From the NCBI GenBank assembly GCA_903830915.1, contig CAIKVR010000279.1, forward strand, positions 1 through 38,102: 38,102 nucleotides of DNA. Direction: 5' to 3'. The position numbers were made by a program, and so were the translations under genes. Position 1 is the first letter of the stretch; each line of letters begins with the position of its first letter. The notes under the pieces were generated by a model. That model saw nothing but the letters and a program-made list of their open reading frames with translations. It made no database searches and was not told the DNA's origin. Origin of the DNA: an uncultured Bacteroidales bacterium. Its GTDB lineage: Bacteria; Bacteroidota; Bacteroidia; Bacteroidales; Paludibacteraceae. Shown one piece after another: positions 26,016 through 35,500 of the stretch.

Positions 26016-26930
26016 ATGTTCAGTAACGCATCAAATTTTGTTCATGGAGTTGATAATGCCTTTGCGCTGATATTTGGAATATCATTATTCTTTTTGGTTA
26101 CCCTTACAGGAACGATGATTTATTTTATCATCAAATATAACCGTAAACGTCACCCGAAAGCCGAACAGGTGAAAGATAATATGTGGCTAGAAGTAACATG
26201 GACCGGTATACCGCTGATATTGGTTTTTATCATGTTTTATGCCGGTTGGGAGGGCTTTTTGCCCATGCGTATAGTTCCAAAAAACACTATGCATGTGAAG
26301 GCTGTTGCCAAAATGTGGAAATATACATTTGAATATGAAGGGAATAAAGAATCTGACACACTTGTATTAGCTGTAAACGTACCCGTGAAAGTTGATTTGT
26401 TTTCCAAAGATGTGCTTCATGGATTTTCCATTCCTGCATTTCGAATCAAAGAAGATATAGTGCCATTTAAGAATAATTATTCATGGTTTACTCCAGGCGA
26501 AATAGGCGATTTCGAATTGTATTGCACCGTGTATTGTGGTGTAAGTCATTCGTATATGTACACAACTGTACGCGTTATCGATCAGCAATCCTTCAAAAAA
26601 TGGCTTGCAAATTTACCCGAAAAGAAAGCAGATAATAATCTGGGACGTATGGCAATAGAGAAAAATGGCTGTACAGCTTGTCATTCGTTAGATGGAGCCA
26701 AAATTGTAGGTCCTACATTTAAAGGATTGTATGGTTCAACCCGCTCGGTAACTACAAACGGTCAAAAAAGAACCTTAATTGCTAATGAAGATTATATCAA
26801 AACGTCTATAACTGAACCCGATAAAGATGTTGTTACTGATTTTCCTCAGGGAGTAATGAAATCATACAAAGGAACAATCAATGACAAAGAAATTCAACTA
26901 ATTACGGATTATCTGAAAACCCTGAAATGA
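26016..26930 (+). CDS. Cytochrome c oxidase subunit II fused to cytochrome c (caa3 type)
   Basis: A 304-residue protein. Two N-terminal membrane helices (about 15-42 and 60-82) are followed by a periplasmic cupredoxin domain with the CuA ligands C170, C174, H178 and M181 (YCTVYCGVSHSYM). A C-terminal cytochrome c domain has the haem motif C219-T-A-C222-H223, with a likely Met ligand in QGVMKSY. The fused haem makes it a caa3-type oxidase able to accept electrons from the membrane cytochrome c. It lies 57 bases after subunit IV and overlaps ctaB by 4 bases (ATGA). Confidence 0.96.
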   Translation: MFSNASNFVHGVDNAFALIFGISLFFLVTLTGTMIYFIIKYNRKRHPKAEQVKDNMWLEVTWTGIPLILVFIMFYAGWEGFLPMRIVPKNTMHVKAVAKMWKYTFEYEGNKESDTLVLAVNVPVKVDLFSKDVLHGFSIPAFRIKEDIVPFKNNYSWFTPGEIGDFELYCTVYCGVSHSYMYTTVRVIDQQSFKKWLANLPEKKADNNLGRMAIEKNGCTACHSLDGAKIVGPTFKGLYGSTRSVTTNGQKRTLIANEDYIKTSITEPDKDVVTDFPQGVMKSYKGTINDKEIQLITDYLKTLK

Positions 26931-27820
26931 AATTAAATATACTATCAATCCTAAAATCAATCACTTTAAAATCAGTACTTTCACTAATTAAATACCGTGT
27001 TTCTATAGCTGTTTCATTTACAGCAGTTACGGGATATGTAGTTTACACAGGTCATGTGGATTTCAGGGTGCTTTTGGTTGCATTAGGTGTTTTCTTTTTT
27101 GCATCAGGTGCAAGTGGACTCAATGAAGTTCAGGAGCATAAATATGATGAAGTGATGAATCGAACCAAAAACCGTCCGATTCCTTCGGGTCAGCTTTCTC
27201 CACAGATTGGATTTATCATCTCATTCTGGTTCATTAAAGCCGGATTCACTATCCTGTTTCTTGCTTTTGGAATTATTCCTGCCTTGCTTGGTCTGCTGAA
27301 TATATTCTGGTACAATGGAGTTTACACCTATCTCAAAAGGGTTTCTTCATTCGCTGTAGTTCCGGGTTCGGTAGTGGGTGCAATTCCGGCTTTTATTGGC
27401 TGGACGGCAGCAGGCGGCAAAATGTTTGATCCAACCATAGTTTCCATTGCTTTCTTTCTGTTTATCTGGCAAATACCTCACTTTTGGTTGTTGATGATGA
27501 AATACGGTGATGAATATGAACTGGCAGGATTTCGTACTATAAATCAGGCCATACATACAGCCAATCTGAAGAAAGTAATTTTCACCTGGGTGGTAGCCAC
27601 TTCGTTGATTTCCATTGCTATACCATTATATCTGACACATCTTTCATGGACTTTTTTTGCAATAGTTTTTGTCCTTAATATTCTTTTTATCGGACTTTTT
27701 ACCTTATTGGCTTTCGGGAAACAAACAGAAATGAATCTAAAGAAGTCATTTATTGGCATCAATATTTACATGATGGTTTTTATGCTTATGCTGATTATTT
27801 TTCATGTGTATATTGCCTGA
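26927..27820 (+). CDS. ctaB: Protohaem IX farnesyltransferase (haem O synthase)
   Basis: A UbiA-family membrane prenyltransferase that converts haem B to haem O, the first step toward haem A. The 297-residue protein has about nine hydrophobic segments, and its active-site region is visible as GLNEVQEHKYDEVMNRTKNR followed by PIPSG. WYNGVYTYLKR and PGSVVGAIPAFIGWTAAGG are further family motifs. Its start overlaps the subunit II stop, implying coupled translation. No haem A synthase (CtaA) is encoded in this window, so the cofactor could be haem O, or CtaA may be encoded elsewhere. Confidence 0.94.
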   Translation: MKLNILSILKSITLKSVLSLIKYRVSIAVSFTAVTGYVVYTGHVDFRVLLVALGVFFFASGASGLNEVQEHKYDEVMNRTKNRPIPSGQLSPQIGFIISFWFIKAGFTILFLAFGIIPALLGLLNIFWYNGVYTYLKRVSSFAVVPGSVVGAIPAFIGWTAAGGKMFDPTIVSIAFFLFIWQIPHFWLLMMKYGDEYELAGFRTINQAIHTANLKKVIFTWVVATSLISIAIPLYLTHLSWTFFAIVFVLNILFIGLFTLLAFGKQTEMNLKKSFIGINIYMMVFMLMLIIFHVYIA

Positions 27821-27842
27821 AATAAATACAATCATAATATAT

Positions 27843-27887
27843 AAAAAAAAACCGCAATTGTCAGTAAATATGATAATTGAGGTTTTT
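27843..27887. terminator. Bidirectional intrinsic terminator after ctaB
   Basis: AAAAACCGCAATTGTC (27846-27861) pairs with GATAATTGAGGTTTTT (27872-27887), with one mismatch and one G-U pair, across a short loop. A run of A residues to the left and T residues to the right allow it to stop transcription from either side: the respiratory operon on + and the degenerate genes on -. Confidence 0.8.
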
Positions 27888-28039
27888 CATTGTGACTTGT
27901 ATTGAAAATAACTTATACAAACAATAGACCTTTAAACGCAATTTATATTGCTTTATTGGTATTAATGTATTTAATAGAACTATTTTGTCATAACAATTCA
28001 AACATACAAATTACGATTAATTTGTTTGGTATTTTCAGA

Positions 28040-28560
28040 TTAACGTTACAACTTCCTGAAACAGTTTTCTGATTTTCAATCTTTCATCTCGAAACCTTCT
28101 TTCGGATAGCCTAATGGAGTAAGAGCAACAACAACCTCAATATCTTCGAGTTACATCATCCTTCGAAGTGCCTCATAATCGAAATTACCAACCCCAGCAC
28201 GTTCCCACACCATGACTTTCGGCTGCCAGAATGAGATAATCCATTGCTATAGTCAAATCGGTTTCAATACAGTTATATCCATCGCCGCGTTTTCCATGTT
28301 TTATCTTTATTGCCAGTGATTATAAGTATATGTGGCGCATCGGCAAACCAAGCCAGGGGATAAGCTACGCATACTTCGACTAGTTTTTCGTGCGACGAAA
28401 CAACTACAAACTGCCACGGCTGCAAATTTGCGGCTGAAGGCGCAAGCCTTCCTGCATGGAGAATCTTTATCAACACTTCCTGCGGAACAGTTTTGACCGG
28501 ATTATAACTTCGAATGTTTTCACGGTTGGTGATTAATTGGAGGCGGGATATTAGTGATAT
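28040..28560 (-). pseudogene. Decayed nitroreductase-family gene
   Basis: Reading the minus strand, successive frames recover a nitroreductase: LITNRENIRSYNP, then LHAGRLAPSAANLQPWQFVV, then DGYNCIETDLTIAMDYLILA with AAESHGVGTCW, then VGNFDYEALRRMM, then LEDIEVVVALTPLGYPKEGF. Family members are flavin-dependent NAD(P)H oxidoreductases. The gene is broken by frameshifts near 28290 and 28193 (both at short homopolymers), an in-frame stop at 28151-28153, and another frameshift near 28080. No start codon remains; the N-terminus abuts the stop of the Mrr remnant at once. Confidence 0.85.
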
Positions 28561-28563
28561 ATT

Positions 28564-28885
28564 TTATTTTTTCCCTATAAATAGTTCAATGAATGGCAAG
28601 TCAACTTCGCAAACTAATTTTGACTTAGCACCCAATTCTACTCTTTTAAACATTTCTACTAACTTTTCACCATCTATAAGCTCTACTTGAGGTGCACCTT
28701 TCCCTATTAGCTTCTTTAATTGCATCTGAATAAAAAGTACCTGTTGTCATAATTATACCTTTTTCAGTTCTTCCTATCACAGCATTTCTAAAATCACTTA
28801 CTTGTGCTCTTTAAACTGTTCCTTTATAACGTTTACTTGAAACAATATAGAGTTGTCCTGAAATTTCATTTTTTTATCTTAACGA
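28564..28885 (-). pseudogene. Remnant of an Mrr-type restriction endonuclease gene
   Basis: The minus strand yields, across two frames, IVSSKRYKGTV (stop) RAQVSDFRNAVIGRTEKGII, MTTGTFYSDAIKEANRE, then (after a frameshift near 28700) GAPQVELIDGEKLVEMFKRV and an end at 28564. This matches the C-terminal catalytic half of Mrr-like 'restriction system' proteins, which cleave modified DNA. The usual QxK of the active site reads SSK here, an in-frame stop lies at 28811-28813, and the N-terminal half is missing. It is not functional. Confidence 0.75.
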
Positions 28886-29382
28886 CATTGCATGTTGTAT
28901 TTCTAAGGACAATAATTTTAATCGCTACTGTACGAATTAATTTAATTATTTTCGTTTTTTAAATCAAATAATATCTCAAACAATTTTAATAAAACACTAG
29001 ATTAAATAAAATATTTGAACTAAATTTATAGCGAATTTTAGCTTTTAAAAATAAGTCATTTTAAAGGCGTATTTTATAATAAACTGTTAACTCTTCGATT
29101 TCAATATTATGTTATTTGAAAACGAAGGTCTGGACTGAATAAGAAATATTTAATATGTTGATTATACGTGTTTTGTGTTCGATGGTACAGTTGTTGATAT
29201 ATCTTTATTAAATATGAATTAATAAAATTATTGAAACAGATATATTTGTTATAACTAAGTATTAATGCCTGATTTGCAGTTAAAAACCTGCAAATATCCG
29301 TTAAGTGTCGAACAATAATCTTTATAAGCTGTTTTCAAAATACATTTATGTAGTATTAATTACATATTTACAGTGGTAATAA
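28886..29382. other. AT-rich intergenic stretch upstream of the giant gene
   Basis: About 500 bases with very low GC and no coding frame that I can defend. It separates the decayed minus-strand genes from the promoter of the giant surface-protein gene. It may contain further decayed sequence of the endonuclease gene's 5' half, but nothing recognisable remained. Confidence 0.5.
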
Positions 29383-29413
29383 TTTGATATTTCGAGATGT
29401 TTCACTACTTTTG
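29383..29413 (+). promoter_or_regulatory. Bacteroidota-type promoter of the giant surface-protein gene
   Basis: TTTG (29383-29386), a spacer of exactly 19 bases, then TACTTTTG (29406-29413), matching the consensus TTTG-N19-TAnnTTTG used by the primary sigma factor of this phylum. The predicted start near 29420 leaves a 5' leader of about 115-165 bases, depending on the start codon used. It is the best promoter match in the window. Confidence 0.65.
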
Positions 29414-29583
29414 CAGAGTTTTCCATAATAGCCTCATGAAAATAGAAAATTCTAAGAGTAATCTTTTTCAAGATGATAAAACTCTCACCACGAGCCTGAT
29501 TATAGAAAATTAATGAATTTGAATTAGCGGTTATGGTTTTTATGTCGATAAATAGAATTACAAAACATATAGAGAATACAACG

Positions 29584-32500
29584 ATGAAGAAAAAAAATTC
29601 TGAAGCTGTATCTGCAAGGATTCCGGGTATTCTCGGTGTTCTTATCTTGCTATTATATTTCAGCATTAATACATTAAGTGCAACAACATATTATTCAAGA
29701 GCAACAGGTAACTGGAATACAAATACCACATGGTCATTAACATCGGGTGGTTCGGCAGTTAGTGCTGGCATATATCCAATTGCTGGTGATATTGTATACA
29801 TTCAAAATAACCGAACAGTAACTGTAAATGCAACTGCAGCTTGTGCGGATGTGAATATTGCTACTGGTTCTGCTCTGACTATAAACGGATTCAATTTCAC
29901 CTCCTCAGGAACAACAACTGTAAGTGGTACTTTAACCCACACAAGTACTACCGCCACTAAAACTTTTAATAATGTTGTTATTTCAGGGGGTACTTGGACA
30001 AACAATGCTTCTGAAAGCTACACCATAGCAAACTTAACACTTTCTGGCTCAACAATTAACGGTACAGGTACAGGAGTGTTCAACGTAACAGGTGCATTGA
30101 ATGTAGCTTCAGGAACAAATACCATGAATGCGATGACCATCACCGTTGGTGGCACAACGACTGTTCAGGGAACGCTTGTTTTTGCCAGTACAACAGGGAA
30201 TAAAACATTTGGCAACGTAGTTTTATCGGGTGGCACCTGGACCAGTAATGCCGCTGAAACCTACCCTTGCACCAATTTAACGCTTTCCGGTGGTACAATA
30301 ACAGGTTCGACAACCGGCACATTTACTGTCAGTGGAAATTTGGCTGTAACTGCTGGGTCTGTCAATAATTTATACGCTTTTAACTTAACTGTTAACGGTG
30401 TAACGACAGTTGATGGTTCTGCTGTTTTCCTAAGTGCAACGGGAACAAAAACTTTTGTTGGGCTAACTACTGTTAGTTCGACCGGAACATGGGACAATGA
30501 CAATGTAGTTGAACCAATAAACTTTCGGGGCGGTTTAACGAATAACGGTGTGTTTTTTGCAGGGACTTCCGTTTACACCTTCAGTACCAATACTCAAACC
30601 ATTAACGGAACACTATCAATACCAAATATTACAGTAACTGGTGTGACGGTTACTAATAATGGAAACCTTACTATACCTACAGCACTCTCAGGAACTGGAG
30701 CATTGACTAATTCAGCAACCGGAACATTAAACATAGGTGGCACTTCCGGAATAACGACGCTTACAGCCACTGCGGTTGGTAATATAGTTAATTATAATGG
30801 TGCGGCTCAGACTGTAAAAGCTACCACGTACAATAATCTAACTCTTTCAGGATCCGGCACAAAAACAAACACAGGTACTACAGTAACTGGTGTTCTTTCG
30901 ATTGAAGGTACAGCAGCTCCTTCAACTGCCCCCACATGGTCGGGGACAGCCTATACACTACAATACAAAACAACGGATGCTCATACTGCGGGAACAGAAT
31001 GGATAAGCCCCTTTGCAGGCTCAGGCGGGGTTATTATTGCAAATACTGCCGGTTCAGTAACAATGAACTCGGTTGAAGTTATGGGAACATCTGTTCCGTT
31101 AACTATTAATTCCGGTGCTACTTTGGCAACCGGAAATTTTCAGCTTACACTAGGAGGAAATTTCATTAATAATGGTGGAACATTTACTGCCGGAAGTTCG
31201 CCAATTGTTATTACCGGTACAGCAACTCAAAGTATTGCCGGATTTAGTAGTACCGGAGCAGTTTCATCAACCAAAACAGGCGGGATTGCTACTTTTGTCG
31301 GTAATGTAAATGCAGGATCACTTACAATGAATGGTTTGGGAGGCACGATGAACTTAGGGTCTGGATTAACACATACTATAAGTGGAATATGGACGAGAAC
31401 AAACGGTACATTAGATGGTGGTTCAAGTGTAATAAAATTTGGAAGTAGTGTTAGTGGTAATGGTGGTGCTTTTACAGCCAATACAAGTACAGTTGAATGG
31501 AATGCTACAGGAGCTCAAACTATTCCTGCTTTAGCATATTATAATTTAACTCTTTCGGGAAGTGGTGCTAAAACTTTATCGACCGGAACAACAATTCAGA
31601 ATAATTTTGCGACTGCTGGTACTACAACGACTACGGCAGTTGAAGCTATGACTGTAGGAGGTAATTTTACTATTGGTACTGGAACTTCATTCTCGGCAAG
31701 TACATTCACCCATAATATTGCAGGTAACTGGTCAAACACGGGAACGTTTAATGCAAATACAAGTACAATTAACCTAAATGGAACAACACAATCCATAACA
31801 GGAGCTACCTCATTCAATAATTTAACTTTGAGTGGAAGTGCTACAAAATTTTTTACTAATGCAATAACTACAACTGGAAGTTTTACAATAAACAGTGGAG
31901 TAATAGCCAATCTGGGAACCGGATTAACCCATTCAGCAAATACACTTTCTATTGCAGGAAGTGGACAACCAGCCGGTTCGTGGGGTGGTGTGGGTTCAGC
32001 AGCTACATTTATCAATTCTACTTATTTTGCTCCTGCATCAGGAACTTTAAATATTACATCAGCCACATGTGTTGCCGGTTCATGGACAGGTTTGGTAAGT
32101 ACCGACTGGAATACTGCAACCAACTGGTGCGATGGAGTTGTACCAACTTCTTCGACCAATGTAATAATCAATTCCGGTGGAAATCAACCGGTTATTAATG
32201 CTGCATCGTTTTGTAATAATATCACTGTAAATGCTGGTGCTTCATTGACAATAGCAGGAACAAATTCACTAACAATTAACGGGTCTTGGACAAATAGTGG
32301 AACTTTTACAGCCAATAGCGGAACTGTAATTTATAATGGAACTTCACAAACAGTTGTACCAGTAAATTACTATCACCTTACTCTTTCAGGCAGTGGTACA
32401 AAAACCTTACAATCAGCAACAACAACGATTGGTGGCGATTTAACCTTGAGCGGAACTGTATCATCGACTGCTGTGGTTGGTTTGACAATAAATGGGAATA

Positions 32501-35500
32501 TGACCATTGGAACTGGTACAACATTTATTGCCGGAGCATTTACACATAACGTAAAAGGAAACTGGTCAAATGGTGGTATATTTACTGCTACCGGATCAAC
32601 AATTAATCTTAACGGTGATGTTGCAACAACTATTAGTGCAAGCAATTTTAACAATATTTCAATAAGTGGTTTAGGTACAAAAACTGCAACCGGTACGCTG
32701 TCAATAGCGGGTAATTTTAATTTGAGTTCGGGAGGTTTAGCATTTAACAATGCTACTTCAAATGCCATATCAATTGCTGGAAATTACACACAGTCGGGTG
32801 GTGTTTTTGATTTTAATTCAAATGCTACAGGTAGTAGTTCAATGACTTTGAATGGGAATTTTAGTCAGACATCGGCTGTAGGAAGCATGACTACTACTGG
32901 TGCAGGTGCTCCTAATGGAATTATAACTTTTAATGGTTCAGGTACACAAACTATTAGCACTTCAACTCCCGGAAGTTGTATTTGGGTAAAATACATAATT
33001 CCTGTTGGAAAAACAGTTCAATTACTTTCAAATTTCACAATAAGTAGTGCCGATCTTGCAACACAACCAACATACCAAGGTGAGATAAATGTCAGCGGAA
33101 CTTTTGATTTTGGTACTTATGTGGTTTCTCAAGTAGATGGAGTACCAGGTACGGCCATGTTCACATTAAATTCAGGTGCAAATTTGATTACTTCAAATGC
33201 CACAGGATTGACCGGGTCAATTTTTGCTACTAACATGACCACAAATTTAAGCAGCGCTGCAAATTATGAATTTAAAGGTGCTTCAACCGGTACATTTACA
33301 ACAACTCCTACAGCAAATACCGTAAATAATCTAACATTTAGCGGTATAGGAACAACAAGTTTAGGTTCTGATTTTACAACAAATGGAGCGTTAACCGTTA
33401 ATAGTGCTGTGAATTTATCAATGTCAACCTATTTATTGACCTTAAATGGCAATTTTATTAACAATGGAACTGCAAGTGGAACAACCGGTGGAGTTACAAT
33501 TGGAGGAATAGGAACACAAAGTATAGCCGGATTTACAACCACCGGTGGAGTTACCTGCAGCAAATCAGCAGGGGTTGCTACATTGACAGGGAATATAAAT
33601 GCTGCTTCGCTGACCAATTCAACTGCTGGTGGTACACTTAATTTAGGTAGTGGACTTACCCATACTATCTCAGGTGCATGGACACGTATTGCCGGAACAC
33701 TTGACGGTGGTTCAAGCACATTGAATATCGGAGGTACGGTAACCAATACAGCAGGAACATTTACCCCTTCAACCGGTACAGTGAATTATACTGGTGCAGC
33801 TCAAACCATTGCTGATGTAAATTATTACAACCTGACCTTCTCGGGAAGTGCAGCTAAAACAATGGGAGCTAATTCAACAACCATTGGTGGTAATCTTACA
33901 CTGAGTGGAACGGCATCAGTTACTCCTGCTGTTGCACTTACCATTTCAGGAAATTTGACAATTGGTTCAGGAACAACCTTTACAGCAGGCAGCTTTACAC
34001 ATAACATTGGAGGTAACTTTACTAACAGTGGAACATTTACTCCCACAACAAGTACAATCAACCTGAATGGTACAACACAATCGCTTAGCGGCGCAACCAC
34101 CTTTAACAACCTGACATTGGCTGGAAGTGGCACTAAAACTTTTGCAAATAATACAACAACAAACGGCAATTTCTCTATAGCAAGTGGTGCGGTAGCTAAT
34201 CTTGGAACAGGTCTTACACATACTGCTTCAAATCTTTATCTGGGCGGAACGCAACAAAGTTCATCCACCTGGGGTGGTACTGGCTCAGTGGCAGATAATA
34301 TTAATACAACCTATTTTGCTGCGTCTACTGGTATTATTAGTAATCTAAAGAACTGGACCGGTAATACAAGCACTGACTGGAATTTGGCAACTAACTGGTC
34401 GGATGGTAGAATTCCAACATCAACAGATAATGTAATTATACCTAACGTAACTAACAAACCGATTATCGGAGCATCTGCCAGCTGTAAAAATATCACTATC
34501 AATACCGGTTCATCCCTTACAATTACTGGAACCAATACACTGACAGTTTCGGGTAACTGGACAAACAACGGTACATTTACTGCTAACAGCAGTACCGTAT
34601 TGTTTACAGGTGGAACACAAACTATCGTTGGAACAAACACTTTCAATAACCTCACTGCTGGTGGCACAGGACTTAAAACATTCTCTACCAATCCAACAGT
34701 AAATGGTATTCTTTCGATGGAAGGAACCGGAACAGTTTCTGCTGCTCCTACTTATGGAACTGCTGCAACTTTACGGTATAATACAACCACTGCCCGAACA
34801 GCAGGAAGTGAATGGATTACACCTTTTGTGGCAACCGGTGGAGTGATTATTGGCAGTACGGGTGTTATTTCACTCAACAGTGCCGAAGTAATCAATGCTC
34901 CTCTTACCATTAATTCAGGATCAACATTAAATACTACCTCTGCCAATAATTACGCACTTACTTTTGGCGGAAACTTTACTAATAATGGTACGCTTACTGC
35001 AAATGCCTCTCCTATTACTATTACAGGAACGGCAACTCAAAGCATTGCAGGATTTACTACTACAGGAACTGTTTCATCTACTAAAACTGGTGGTATTGCA
35101 ACTTTATCAGGAAATGTTTCAGCAGGGAGTTTGACAATTAATGGTGCCGGGGGAACATTAAATCTTGGAACAAGTTTATCCCATACAATTACAGGTGATA
35201 TATTAATTACAACAGGAATACTTGACGCTGGTTCAAGTATTATTACTACTTCTGGTAATTGGACTAATAATACATGGTCTTCATTTACGCCTGGATCAAG
35301 TACCGTATATATGACTGGTACTGCTAAAGCTATTGGAGGTATCGCCCCAACTACATTTAATAATTTGACTGTTTCCAGCGGCTCAACTACATTAAATGGA
35401 AATGGAAATATCGCAGGAAATCTAACCATAAACAGTAATGCTACATTAACGAATAGTTCAACATATACACTTTCTGTTACAGGTACTACAACAATTTCGG

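Noticed and set aside
29346-29666. Minus-strand open frame of 106 codons over the promoter and start of the giant gene
   Set aside because: It overlaps the best promoter and the signal-peptide region of the giant gene, and no family or initiation context is recognisable.
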